A DNA stretch of 64,000 nucleotides from Stenocarpella maydis (lineage: Eukaryota > Ascomycota > Sordariomycetes > Diaporthales > Diaporthaceae). This document shows, in pieces, positions 22,916-35,543 of the stretch. Both the position numbers and the translations under genes were made by a program. The stretch is taken from NCBI GenBank assembly GCA_002270565.1, contig NQMI01000013.1, positions 607,102-671,101 on the forward strand. The letters are read 5' to 3'. The notes under the pieces were generated by a model. It ran no database searches. It worked only from the letters and a program-made list of their open reading frames with translations, and had not been told where the DNA came from. Positions within the stretch are counted from its first letter, which is position 1, and every line of letters starts with the position of its first letter.

Positions 22916-24834
22916 ATTGCCGTCAATTCAGCTCCCAGGACTTTGAATTCCGCAGCCAATGCCCCAATGCTTTCCGAGGCCTGCTCTTTTAAGCTCGCAG
23001 AGGATGGTGACGAGGTTAAAAAAAAAGGCGGGTAGAGTTGGACGTCCAGCTTGGCCAGCGAAGCTGTGGGCCGTTTTGATAAGCACGAGATCGGTGCCGA
23101 TTAAGGCGTGTCATTGCCGAAGATCATCCTCGCTCTCGGGCAATTCTCTAACCTTAAGAGGCAGGTCACCACAGTTCAGTGAACCACCTAGTGAATTTGT
23201 ATCCGACACCTTGGATAAAGTCAACTCAGATCGCGACATGGTTGTCTCATCCCAACGCCCACATAAAGTAATCTGAACTACCCTAGATAATAGTGCGTGC
23301 ATCCCTTCTCCCAATCCCCTCTCGGTGCCGGACAGAACCACATCTGACCGTAAAGCTCGCAGCCCCTCAGTAATAAATACACGGGAGTACCCGACAGTTC
23401 CTTTGCATTTTCGTGAGCCGTATTTAATCATATCCTTGAACAGCAAAGGTCGAGTCCCACGACGTGACCTCAATGCTAGAATTAAGATTATGAGCAGGCC
23501 ATAAAAGGCGACGCCCCTAGCTTCCCACAGCGAATCAATTCCGTGCCCCACTAGTTGTTTTCTCACTCTTAGCTACCTATGCTCCGTGATAAATCCCCAA
23601 CCAATCTCTAGTCTTTATCGAGTCTCATTGCCGGATGACGTAGAGAATAATGCTGGCTTCAGGCCGCAGGGACTACCTGGCGGGATATTTGCTCCACTCG
23701 AGTATGCTCAGCCACTGTCGAAAGACGACAGATCCAGCTTCCAGTATAATTGCCTGCTGAACCCGCCAGATTTCAAGTCCCAAAAATACTTCTTGTCTGA
23801 GTATTTGCTCATGTCAAACAAACGAGAGATTAGTGATCATTTCCGGGCCGAGCCATTTGATCAATATGACGGAGCAGGAGGTATTTTCGAAGACGAGTTC
23901 TACCTACCTTGGCCATCAGTACTGGGCCTGGAAGCTATCGGGCGCGAGCAGAAACCTCCCGTGGGAGAAGTTCATGTCACGGACGCGGCTCGAGAGGTGG
24001 TTGTACACCCACTTCTCAAGGTTTGCCTGCCTGCGAAGCGCGACGTGGATGACGGAGCCCCAGTATATGCGCCTCTGAATCTGACTGCCTTCATGAGGCT
24101 GATCGTGCGTCTCGCTAAAAACCCAGCCCACTAGCATTCAACAGTGATCGAGAATCTCACATCTGGCGCCATCAAGACACCAGCCAGGGCCCCGAGGAAG
24201 GAAGCCATGAACGCGGAAGATGTGACCAAATTGCATGTGTTGAGGAAACTCGTTGTATCTCCATGGGTTGCGGAGTTCACTATTCTGGCGGGCAGCTGGA
24301 GAGGCCTGATCCCATTCGGATTCGTCGTTGCCAGCGGAGCTCAGGTTACACTGGCTTAGGTCTACGAATACTCTGTTACGTTTCCAGGCTTCAATGCCCA
24401 GAGGATCCAACTACGTATCCCTCACTTTGTTCTAATTTTCCACAAAACAGATCTCTTGAAAATGTCGCAGGTGCTGAGGGCGATGCTGCTCGACGACCAG
24501 GTCGAAGACAACTCGGAGGAGGCGAGGAAAGCTCGCGGAGAGGGAATACATGTTGTCACGACTTTCAAATATGTCACAGACACGAGAACAGCCCCCCTCT
24601 GGATGAGGCAGGATTTAACTGATAAGCTGCATCTAGGAAACTGGAGCGTATCGATCTGGAGGGCAGACTCGCGAATGAGACAAGTTGATGAAGTTGCAGC
24701 CTCGGGCCACATGATCAAAGGGCGGCCATGGGTGTAGCTTCAATGTTATTGCTGGTCTTGACCCACGGCGTGTATTGGTCTATCGTGTTATCAAAAGAGG
24801 TAGCGATGTTCTACATCCGCCTGATTAACCATCT
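22916..24834. other. intergenic, ORF fragments only
   Basis: No gene that I can support. The plus-strand frame at 23,586-24,134 (182 aa) and the minus-strand frame at 23,916-24,137 (containing LEKWVYNHLSSRVRDMNF) are both protein-like in places but overlap each other, show no family motif, and the minus reading breaks up beyond each end. Minus-strand text near 24,160-24,240 gives a hydrophobic run (SSAFMASFLGALAGVLM). This may be one more decayed gene. Confidence 0.35.
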
Positions 24835-25842
24835 CTACTCAACGTCTTTCCTCTGTACTGCCTCAGTCTTCGCGAACGAAGTATCTGCTGGACTGTTCTG
24901 CGACATTTGTGTCGACTGCTTCTTCCAAGGCTTTTCTATCACCTCTACTTCGTGGCCAGGGAGCAGACCTGCATTTATAATCTTTTTGGTTGTGGCACTT
25001 TTGAAGAGATCCGAAAGCTTTTTGTGAACGCCCTCGATTCGCATTCGGCTCCTTTCCCTCAGGTTAGGGGATTTGACTACCAGCATTTGTTCAATAATGA
25101 AATCAAGGAATTCATGTAAGTATCCCCCACATGACGGGTGGGCATGCAGATTTAATATGAAATGTTCGGGTTAATTAATATAAGTTATTTACTCCCTTGT
25201 GAGAGCTAGTTGGGGGCAACGACGTGAACTTACATCGAGGACCTCCGGCTTCAGCATGGCTCCCAACGTGTTAGTTTCTCCGCAATGCACTATCTCAAAG
25301 AAGGTGTCTGTCTAGTGAAGTCGCAACGGATCGTGCGAAATCCTCTCGCGGCGGAACTCGTGAAGTAGACTGATGCCACCTAGCTGCCAGGTGATGAGTT
25401 CTAAGCAAAGACAGCCGAGGGTCCAGATGTCGTAGGATGGGCCCACTACAGCCCCTTCAAGGTCACACTCTGGGGGTCTGTATGAGAGCGAGTGTGGTAC
25501 TTAGGTTGTTGCGTTTGTAACATACCTAGGTAGGCTATGCCGGGTACTGAACTCCGTCAATCCAATGTCTGATATCTTCAGGACTCCTCGGTCGGCAATT
25601 TTCTCCGGATCCTGAACCAGAGTATGTTCTCTGGCTTTATGTCGCCATGTCGTCCATAAAGCTGCTGTCGGTAGTGTCTTTGCTTGTGATCATTGCGGCT
25701 AACAGACTCCTGCTCTGGCCCGATGTCCACTGAGGTGCTGCGGCCGGGAGGATTCCGCAAATTCCTGAGGCTGTCTGCGGGTCTTATTGAACAGAATGCC
25801 GCCCCTAACCCTGAAACCAAGCGTATCCTGCGCTTATAAAAG
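24835..25842 (-). pseudogene. protein kinase pseudogene, C-terminal half
   Basis: Read from 25,842 downward: linker; catalytic loop YGRHGDIKPENILWF (about 25,610-25,660, HGD in place of HRD); ISDIGLTEFSTR (DFG position as DIG, Asp present); the APE-loop region SYRPPECDLEG; then GPSYDIWTLGCLCLELITW and GGISLLHEF; then LHAHPSC, HEFLDFIIEQMLVV and a basic tail ending at 24,835. This is the Ser/Thr-type kinase domain common in fungal HET/NACHT-linked families. Breaks: stops in the activation-segment intron region and at 25,315, and an intron donor GTAAGT near 25,230 with no usable acceptor before LHAHPSC. The N-lobe is missing here and is found at 41,555-42,751. Sequence is only mildly AT-shifted. 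Confidence 0.8.
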
Positions 25843-25938
25843 CTTCTTTCATTTATTTTATTCTTTTCTAGAAACTTAGACCTTAAGGCAAGTTTACTTC
25901 TATAAATTCAGAGTGCTTAAGATATATAGCTATTCTAT
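25843..25938 (-). repeat. ~95 bp RIP-mutated duplicate of 41,555-41,654
   Basis: Begins CTTCTTTCATTT and follows 41,555 onward, differing mainly by C-to-T and G-to-A. The similarity starts exactly one base after the N at 41,554. Confidence 0.8.
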
Positions 25939-26073
25939 AATTATAAGCCCGATTTGCAAACTTAAACTTCTTCTTAATAATATCTCAGTTATATATTTCT
26001 AAATATAACTCGCCCCAACCTATAAGATATTATCCTTAGCGGATTCCAAGCTTACAACAACTATCTAGTATTC
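25939..26073. other. AT-rich degraded sequence
   Basis: Short stretch between the kinase relic and a long terminal repeat; no feature recognised. Confidence 0.4.
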
Positions 26074-26648
26074 TGATGAATTTGTGCTATAGAATAGCAT
26101 TCAGTTCAGCGTGTGTGTGTTTCGGCAGGGTCGCAGTATGGTGCTCTAAGGCGAATTGGGACGATTGACAATGGTCTGGACAACTTTGTATTGAATTAAG
26201 TTGGGCTTCTGTAAGCCCTCCTTATATACCCTCCGACGTCGTCTCACCCCTGGGCACGCTGCGGTAGGCTCTGGTGCAAATTTGCAAATGCCGGAAAATT
26301 CGCCCTTCCAACACACCATCTTTGGTTCCAAGCAACCAGCCAACCATAGCCCTAGCAATACCCAAATTAAGTACATATAAACTTCAGAAATCAAGCTATC
26401 CAATGAACTAAGTCATATACTTTTTGGGTAAGAAATAAGGGTAATGCAGAGGTCTGAATTAAGGTACAAATGCAGGCCAAAATAATCGACTCTCGGCTAC
26501 CAAACTCATCTTGCGTCACGCACGCACTGGGCGTACTTAGCGAAAATCGCCTGACTCGCAAGTCTAGGGTAACTCCTTGCTAAAAAGTCTAGGGTAACTC
26601 CTTGCAAGAAGTCTAGGGTAACTCCTTGCTGAGCGGTTCCGTTTAATA
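26074..26648 (-). repeat. solo LTR, family 2, minus orientation
   Basis: About 575 bp, matching the reverse complement of 48,820-49,388 nearly throughout and of 36,985-37,364 in part. On the minus strand it runs from TATTAAACGGAACCGC to ATTCATCA (a TG..CA pair with the first G changed by RIP would fit) and carries a TATA box (GGTATATAAGGAGGG). It is far more GC-balanced than its surroundings. Three tandem copies of a 21 bp unit AAGTCTAGGGTAACTCCTTGC lie at 26,560-26,580, 26,585-26,605 and 26,609-26,629. No internal region in matching orientation adjoins it. Confidence 0.75.
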
Positions 26649-27310
26649 ACTACCAAGCCTTAATAACCTTTTAAAGGGCTTTACTGCCCTCCTTTATCAT
26701 AATAAGCTAGCAAATAGCTTAGGGGGAGTTATAGTTTTCACAATATTAGCTAGAAACTACCTTTCTAACTTAAGAGAAAAAGGGGGTAGTATAAACCTTA
26801 TATTAAACTTAAGATTAAAAGGGGAGAAGAATGCTTAAAAAAGAATTTCCTACTTATATAGGAAGATTAACTAACTTAAGCATATTTAGAAACTAATTAA
26901 GTATTAAATTCTTATTTATACTTATAATAAGAAGAAATACCCTAACTTAAAGTGCCCCCTAACTAAGAAATAATACTTAAAAATTAAAAACTAACTAAAT
27001 ACTAATAAATATAAGGAGGTTTAAGAGGAATTAAAGCATAAGGGAATCCTTAAATAGAATGGGAATTAAAAGAGAAATTAGTTAGAACCCGCTTTTCTAG
27101 GCTTAATTATAGCCTAACCCTCTTTCTAAGAATCAATCTTTACTATCTCTTTTATTTAAATATATACTTTTTTTACTCTTTCTAAACTTATTATTAAATT
27201 TACTACTTAATTGTAACTGTATAGCCTCTACTTCTTAAAAACATAATCTATATATTAATTAACCCTTAATAACTCCTAACCATCTAGCACATACCTGGAA
27301 TATACACAAT
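26649..27310. other. AT-rich RIP-degraded sequence
   Basis: No open frame; presumably the 5' non-coding part of the copia element or an older insertion. A purine run (AAGAGAAAAAGGGGGTAG, about 26,779-26,797) is visible. Confidence 0.4.
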
Positions 27311-30300
27311 AATGGGAGGAGCAAGACATCCTCTATTAAGTAGTATTATTCTTAATAATTATAAAGCAATCCATCTAGTTAACTTAATTAATTTCCTCAT
27401 TCCAGGCTCATTTAGATTAAGTATGGATTATAATATAATTAAAGTAGGGACTTCCTCTTTAAAGATTATAAGATATAAAACTAAATACTTTAAAAATAAA
27501 TTTTATAGCATAAAGGGGAAGAATACTAAAGCTCTTATTATAGAAAATATAGCAGTTATTAAGTATTTTTATATTAATATTATTTCTAAAGCTCTTCTTT
27601 AGAAAGCAAGCATATAGTATTATAATAGTAATACTACCCTATGCTTCAGAATGATTAACTAGAGCATGTCCATAGCAGACCTCAAGTAGGCACACAACCT
27701 AATCTTCCTTAAATATAAGCTACTCTCCTTCTCCTACTTTAAAGCTCCTTTAATCCCATATAATAATGCAGGAATAGTTGCTTTTTAAGTACTTACAGTT
27801 AAGAGAAACAAACCATTTAGATATTCCTAAGATAAAGCGCCAGATAGATTTAATAATACTTAAATATAGTATATTAAATTTAATTACTTAGGAGTAGAAG
27901 CCCTAAAAAAGCTTATTTAAGGTATAAGGAGAGTCTGCATTATGGGGATAAAAAGGATTAATTATAGGGTTTATACTTAGGTGAATGCCTCAAAATACAT
28001 CAGTTAAGCGCGATTAGAAAATAGGTCTCCTCATCTATTCTACTAGATCGCTTAGGACCTCTTTTACTACAAATAAGCCCTAAATGGGTCTCTTTACACA
28101 CTAATAATATATAATAAGTTCAGCATAAAACTCTTTACCTACCATCTAATCTTAAAAGCCCAGGAATATATTTTTCAAGCGCTTAAGGATTACAAGGCAA
28201 TAGTGCAGAGAATTTACAAACTTACTATATACTACATTAAATAAGCTATAGAAGCAGTAATTATAAGCTTTATATTAGAAATAGTATATATTAAATGGGT
28301 TAAATAAAGGAGTATTATACTTAAGCTCTTACTATTAAGGGCTTTTAAAATAAATAGGGTTGGGGAATATACTGGAAAACAGATAATTAATAAAGCTAAA
28401 GTTTTGCTACTTAGGGTAAATCTGCCAGGAAAGTTATAGCTAGAGGTAATATAGATAGTAACATTTCTAAATAATATTTCCCCAGCAAAAAGGAAGCAAT
28501 AGCACACTCTAGATACAGTTTTATATAAATAGTTTATACACTATTTTAGATAATATATACTAAATAAGGTATATAACAAACTAGCAGAACTTCTTCCTTC
28601 TTAGAAAAATATATATACCTATAGTTATAGAGCATACCTACTAAGGAAAGAGCATGAAAATAACTTAAATAAGCGCGCAATAAAAACTAAACTAGCAGCC
28701 TATATAAGTTACCTAGTTAAATATATCTCCTTAAATATTTTTCAAATATAGATTCCTAGTTTAAATAAAGTAATTTTAACCAGAAATATAATACTTAATA
28801 AAACCCGATTCTATATTCCTTTAATAAAGCTTAGGATCTAAATTCCTAAGCATAAAATAAAGAAAATACTTATAGAAATAATGGAAGAAGAGGAGATCTT
28901 AAACGTTATATATATAGCCACATTCCAAGAGAATATAAAGATATATAATAAGCCTAGAATCCAACCCTCTCCTAATACCCTTAAAGAAAAAGCTAGAAGT
29001 ATACATTCTAGCCGAAACTCAGAGGTAGATATACCTTATTCTAAAAAAGCAAACTCCTTTTTCTTTACTAATAAAGAAGGCAATATTCTAGAACTTCCAA
29101 TATTAAAAGGGATACCTAAAACAATTAAATAGAACTTATCTAATATTAGTTTACTTATAGGGCAACCACTATTGTTAACGGATAAGGAAATAATTAAGCA
29201 TTTTATATTACCTTCTTAAGACTCATGCTAACTTAAGCCCATTCAAGAGAACCAGGAGGGCCAGCTACTTCTTATACCTTAGGATAAGTTTAGTATCTAG
29301 CTTATAACTATTCCCCTAAGAAGATCAGCCTAAATTCAGCAAAAATAGGCTAGTATAGCAGAACTATAGGGGCCCTTGCATTTAGCAAATGCAACGCATT
29401 TAGCAAGAGCACTAATTTAGCACACCCTAGAGAGAAGAATACAAATACATCCCTTAGGGGTAATAATTCTTAGAAATACTTTATATCTACTTTCTAGCCT
29501 GATCAACTAAAAATATAAGATTAAAATGCAACTAAGAAATATAAATTTATAATACTTATATATATTATAATAGCATTAATTTAGGCTAGGAAGTCTAAAA
29601 TGCAATGCCTTAGGTATAACGCCTAAGGAAAAATGCTTCCTCTAGAACCTAAAAACTAAAAGCAAGCTCAAAGTAAACCACATAAGGCATAATAGCTAGA
29701 GGCAATACACAAGGAGATACAGACCCTTATCAAGCTTAGAACCTAAAAGGTAATCAAGCATAAAAGGGCGCCTTCTAACCCCCTCCCACTTAAGTAGGTT
29801 TATAAATATAAGCTTAATAAGAATTACAAACTACTCTCTTTTAAAGCACATATATATATACAAGGGGATCTCCAGCCAGTTTCTACTATTAAGGAAATAT
29901 ATGCAGCCACTCTTACTATAAAGACATTTTACATAATAATAATAATTACCGCTACATTTGATTTAGAGTGTCTCCAACTTAACATAACTATAGCATTCCT
30001 AAACACAATAAGGAATAAGAGAGAAGAAGTTTATTACAAGCTTTTAGAAGGTTTCAAGTAAAAAGAAAAATATACTATACTTAAGAAGGCACTTTATAAA
30101 CTTAAGGACTTACCACTACTCTAGCACCAAGAATTTAATTCCATACTTAGAAAGCTTAAATTAAAGCCCTATTTAAAGGAACCCTATCTCTTTATATACC
30201 TAAAAACTGGAATTATAGTCTTATTCTATATAAATAATATCCTAATACTCTTTCCCAAGAACCAAGCAAGAGCAGCAACCTAAATTAAAGCTAAAATCAT

Positions 30301-31190
30301 ATAAAAGTATAAGGTTAAGGATAAAGAACCAGCTTAATAGTTTCTAGAAATTCAAATACTAAGGTATCATAAAGTACGCACCATAATACTAATTCGTAAT
30401 ACATATATAGAGAAGATTATATAGAAATTCAGCTTAGCAGATAACAAATACTTTATACCCTATATACCTCTAGAAGCAGAAGAGTTACTAAAGTTTAATA
30501 GATAAGCCTTTAAAGGCAGAGATTAAGGCATACTAAGAATAGATTAGGTTAATTCTCTATATAGCTATTATAATATACCTAGATATTACTTTTATATATA
30601 TATTTCTTTCCAGGTTCCTAATTAACCCTAAACCCTAGCACCAAAAGGCAGCTAAGAGAGTTATATAATATCTTTATAAAATGCATTACCTTGGAATCCA
30701 ATATAGAAAATAATACTCTAAAGCCCAAGTATTAGTTATAGCAGGGAATGCTTCATTTGCTAATAATCAGGAGGTTAGGAAATCTACTTAAGGCTATATA
30801 ATGACCTTATTCAGAGAACTAATTCAATGGAAGTCTAGCAAGCAAGCAATTATATTAATATCAATAATAAAGGCCGAATTGCTGAGTTTAGAATATACTG
30901 CAAAGGAGGCAATAGCTCTTAAGCAACTATTTAGGGATATTTAACTAAATTTAGGGCAAGCTTAGGAAATCTACTGCAACAATCAGCAGATTATACGCCT
31001 GGTTGTAATCAAGCGCAAAAGACTCAATATAAAACTTCATTATATTAACATCCAGCAAATATAGTTAAAATAGAAATATAGCAAGAGTAGTTTTAAAGTA
31101 ACCCATTTAAAAACCTGAAAAATGCCCGCTAATAGACTTATAAGGACTCTCAAATACGCCTAGTTTAAGCATTTTTAAGCGCACCTTAAT
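27311..31190 (+). mobile_element. Ty1/copia retrotransposon body, RIP-degraded
   Basis: Plus-strand pol can be followed across many stops. An early frame at 27,312-27,602 is still open. The integrase region is about 28,000-28,420 with the characteristic GVGEYTGKQII near 28,355-28,390. Reverse transcriptase is about 29,940-30,300 (IAFLNT, EEVYYKLLEGFK, KKALYKLKDL, then FYINNILILF at 30,220-30,250, the YVDD box with both Asp read as Asn). RNase H follows (SKQAIILISIIKAELLSLEYTA region near 30,840-30,900; RLNIKLHYINIQQI near 31,020-31,070). Gag-pol order integrase before RT identifies the copia superfamily. No flanking LTR pair in this orientation was found. Confidence 0.8.
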
Positions 31191-32977
31191 CTTATTAATA
31201 TATAAGAAGTAATTTAGAAAAGCTAAGAAGGGACTCTTATACTTCAAAAGCATCATTTTTACATTATATATTCTAAAGCTACCTTTTAGGAATGGAAAAA
31301 TTCTCCTAATGAATAGTAACGCACTAGTAGAGCCACCCTAAGCATTTTAATAATTAGAAAAGAGATTAAAAATAAGAAGGAAATCTAAGGTATATAGCTT
31401 CCTAGAGCCTAAAAATTACCTTTTTTAGCTTTAGTTAAAAATATAAGGCTCTTAAAAACCTAACTACTCTCTAATCTCACCCCCTTTTAAGAAAGAGTTT
31501 AAAAATATATATTTAAAATATCTTAAAACTATCTCTATTATTATCAGAATTATCACTATTACCAGACTTATTATTAACCTTAATGGGGTGACTGGAATTA
31601 GTGCTATTTATAAAACCAAGCTCTTTAGTCTCATCAAGCCTATTATAGGTAATCTTTATACGCCCTTATTTACCCTTTTAATAGAGGTCCTTAGATTTCT
31701 TTTAAGCAATTCAGGCCTTATTAAGCTTATTCTTATAAATTATCTTTCTACCAGCTAATATATCACCCTTAATCTTTACCTTAATAAAGTTTATTTAATA
31801 AAAAGAAAGCTTATTAGCAAAAGGAGTAAGCACTAAAGGGATTATATAATAAATATCATTATACTTAGTATAATTATAGCATCTAAAACTAGTATTTCCC
31901 ACCACATTATAATATGCAATAGAATTAAAATAGCTAGATATAGTGCTATTAATATAATAATTATAAGGAATTTCATACTTATTGCTCTAAGAAAGACTAT
32001 CACTAAGCCTCTTCTTCTTCTTTTTAGCATACTTTATAACATAAGTAAACTTCTCAAGCTCTTTCTTCTCCACTACTACTTAAGTAAGCTAGGCCTAGGC
32101 TTCTTTTAAAGCTAGATAGATTAACTATAAGTTCAAGAATATAGAAATAAAGATTACTACTTACTCATAGGAGGCTTCTCAGAGTTGTTAGTTCTCTAAT
32201 GCTTATGAGCACTAGAAGCAGTCTCAGAGTTATCTCTAGTAGCGCGCCCTAAAGATTACTTTTAAGACGGGCTAGTAGCTCCCAGGCATATAGGAATCTA
32301 ATTCTTAGATAATAGCAGACCATTCCTTACTCTCTAATGCTTATTTATAGTATGCTTATACTTCTAATCCTTACATTAACTATCATAATAAGCCTAGTCT
32401 TTAATACCCAAGGGGTAATCCTCTTCCTCCTTAGTATTATTAGAAATACTATTATAAGGAGGACTAATAAGCTTATAGTCCTTAGAATTTATATTTTAAG
32501 GCACTTTAGCTATAGTTTTAGTTAATAGAGATGCTATATATTTAGACTAATGCACTCTAGTAAAGGAAACCCTATAAGTATTAAAAACCTATTTTATAAG
32601 TATAGAAATATTACTGCCTTTTATATTAATATTTCTAGACTTACTTCCCCTAATAGTTACCTGATCCTAATAAGTTTAATTTCTCCTAAAAATATTCTTT
32701 ATTTAAGTAATTATAGGAACCTCTCTAAATAAAGCCCTGGAACTAGGAAGCTAAGGAGTAGGGTTCTCAAACTCAGATGAATACTCCAATAAGCTTAAGA
32801 GGAGGGCAGCACTAATAGCTAGACCCCCAGATTGAAAAACAATTAAGAACTAAAGGTTAGATAGGCCAGGAGCACCAGTACGCTCTACATTCACATTCTA
32901 AAGTTCATTCAGATCCTTAGCAATATAAAGAGTCTTATATATAGAGCCCTAGGGGCCCCTAATAAGATCAACTTAAA
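31191..32977. other. unassigned RIP-degraded repeat
   Basis: Very AT-rich. Some minus-strand stretches near 31,500-32,030 keep protein-like text, but I cannot assign a family. The gypsy element below is inserted at its right end. Confidence 0.4.
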
Positions 32978-33423
32978 TGTAATGATTAAAGGGGTTTCCG
33001 AGTACATTAATCCTGGAAGATCAAGGGTTTATATTTGGAATACATTATTAGGCGGTTGTTAAGCAATATTGTTGACTTAATAATGATTATTAGCTGTGAG
33101 GCTATTCAACGTTGGGATTAAATATTTAGATTGACAACTAAAGAGTCTATTCTATGAAAGCTACCTAATATGGTAATAACTATATCCTTATATGTTCTAA
33201 CTCTTTATTCGTTATCAACAGTATTAATGATGATCCTATCAATTGAGTATTGCTTGATGGAATTAATAAAGATCTCATTAATTATAGTGGGTCCCTAACC
33301 CTAACCCTGATAAGGTAGCATTACTAATTAGATCAGGCGGGGCGCTTCTTTTAGGGGCCACTTCCCAACCTGCAGGGTTGTCTTCTGCAGTAGTTAGCTG
33401 CTAATGTGTGTTAGTTTATAATA
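32978..33423 (-). repeat. gypsy LTR, copy A (3' LTR)
   Basis: 446 bp, from TGTAATGATTA to TATAATA on the plus strand (TGTTAT..CATTACA type ends on the minus strand before RIP). Matches 40,891-41,336, 46,509-46,951 and 50,418-50,860. Contains a CCCTAACCCTAACCC run near 33,293-33,308. Confidence 0.85.
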
Positions 33424-33524
33424 CTATCTCCCTTCTTGCTTCTTTTATCCTTAAAAGTATTCTATAAGTTATTTTCGCTTGTTTACATTCTTATTTACTC
33501 CTTCCTAATTTATTATATTAGGTA

Positions 33525-34175
33525 GGATTATTAAGTCTCATCCTATAAAGTCTTTTTCTATTGCTAAGCATAAGGCTGCCCTTCTTTTTGCTATTACCTT
33601 AAAGGGTAGCGTTATTCCTATGCCTTATTCTTATTATAAGGAGCACGACCTAGCTAAGAACTGCAAGGTTGCGGATTTAGAATCTGTTTGCTATTGGACC
33701 TATGTTTGCTTTAATTTATCTAATTGTGATATCTGAGGTCTTACTCCTGATTAGTTAAATAAGGTTACCTTAATATACTGTTGACTAGAGGAAGAGCTGG
33801 AGGCTATAGAGGAGGAGGTTTAATAGCTAAATGCGAGAATTTTGCGCCTTTGTAAGTAGAAGCAGTTATAATATGAAAAGATGATGTATGTGGTTCGTTA
33901 GGGTATTAATAATGTGGAGGAGTTGGAGCGGGTGGAGAAGGAGGAGGCTGAAGTAGAGTGGAGGCGGATTGCCGTATAGTTTGCTAAGGTTGTTCGCTAA
34001 GGTTCCACTAAGGAGGCTAGTGGGATAGTGGCGCAGGAGGTGTAGTTGCGTTCTGAGGGTGAAGTAGGAGTTTTTGATTGGAGTTCCCTGATGGGTGATG
34101 GTACCAATTGGTCTGAATTTATGGGTACTGGTAGTGAGGGTGGTGAAGGAAATGCGCCTGTGGGTGGTCATTCCG
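33525..34175 (+). pseudogene. gypsy-associated antisense ORF, copy A
   Basis: Lies between integrase and 3' LTR on the strand opposite to pol. In one frame, with stops only where C-to-T or G-to-A explains them, it reads KSFSIAKHKAALLFAITLKG, a Cys-bearing stretch (SYYKEHDLAKNCKV, then CYWTYVCFNLSNCDI), EEELEAIEEEV with heptad character, LRLCK, GINNVEELERVEKEEAEVEWR and the closing WSSLMGDGTNWSEFMGTG. The same frame is kept in copies C and D. Function unknown; a zinc-binding Cys cluster plus coiled coil is inferred. Confidence 0.65.
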
Positions 34176-35543
34176 TGATTGCTCATAATGATTTGCAAGA
34201 ACGTGTATACAAGTTCTTCTGCAGTACTAGCTTCCTTATATGGTATGAAGTATGCATACTTGCTTAGTCTACAAACTACTACTAGAATACTATCGTAATG
34301 TACTCTAGTTAAGGGTTCTTGTAAGAGAGGTAATTTAATGATGAAGTCCAGGCTAATAGAGGACTATATAGCTGTGGGTACTGGCAGAGGTTTTAATAAT
34401 CTATATGGTTTATATTTGGAGGCCTTATTTTTGTTATAGGAGTTGTATTTACTAATAATATCTTAAACCTTCCTCTTGAGGTTGGGGATCTAGTAATTCT
34501 GCTGAATCCTTTTAATTATTGCTATAATACCTTAGTAGCCGTATGCTAGTGCTTTATGTATTTCTATAATTAACTTATCTTATTCCTTTAGATTAGTAGG
34601 GGTTTTTCTAGTTTGGAAGTTAACTCTAATTATAGCGTTAAGTTCGCGATTAAGAATAAGGCTTCTATCCTCTTAGGTTTTAAATACTATCTATTCTATA
34701 GGTAAATTCTTTTTCTAGTGGTTAGATCTTTAGCTAAGTATATCTGCTCTTGCATTCTTAACTCTATCCATATAGGTAACCTTAATATTATATTATAATA
34801 AGAACTCTATATATCTGATTTATTACTTATTAAGAGTTTTAGTTATTATAAAGGTTATAAGATTCTTATAATCCATATAGAGTTTAATCTGCTTTTTAGC
34901 TTCTATAAGGTAGTATTATTATTCCTAGAATATATATACTATGACTATAAATTCTTTATCTAGTATAGTATAATGGGTTTCTAGTCCGTTGAATTTCTTA
35001 CTAAAGTTTGTAATAATGTATATTCTTCCCTATTTATCTTTTTAAGTAAGTTCTTTACCTATAGTGTTATCTAAGGCATTTATATAGATCTTGAATTCCT
35101 TCTCTGGGTCTGCTTCCTTAAGTACGGGGTCTCCCATAACCTTATCCTTGAGTGTCTGGAAAGCCTATTGTTTAGTATCTATCCACCTGAAGGCATAATC
35201 TTTCTTGGTGAGGTCTATTAATAGTATTATGATATTACTATACCATGCGATAAATTATTAATAGAAGTTGGTGTATCTAAGGAATGCTCTAATATCCTTA
35301 ACGTTTATAGGGGTTGGCCATTCCTTAATTGCTTTAATTTTTCCTTCTTGCATCTTGATTTTTCCTGGTTTAATTATATACCTAAGGTAGTTAACCTTTT
35401 ATGCATGCTAGCTATACTTTTCTGGTTCTATTAGGAGATTGGTATTCTAAAGCTTTTAAAGAACCTTTTTAACTTATTCCTTATAATTATTAAGGTTTTC
35501 TGAGAAGATAAAAATGTTGTTTAAGTAGGCAATAATAAAGATA

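Noticed and set aside
26560..26629. three 21 bp repeats as a CRISPR-like array
   Set aside because: Adjacent tandem units with 3-4 bp gaps, no spacers, inside an LTR of a eukaryotic genome.
33290..33310. CCCTAACCCTAACCC as an internal telomere
   Set aside because: Only two to three units, always within the same LTR position in several copies; it belongs to the gypsy LTR.
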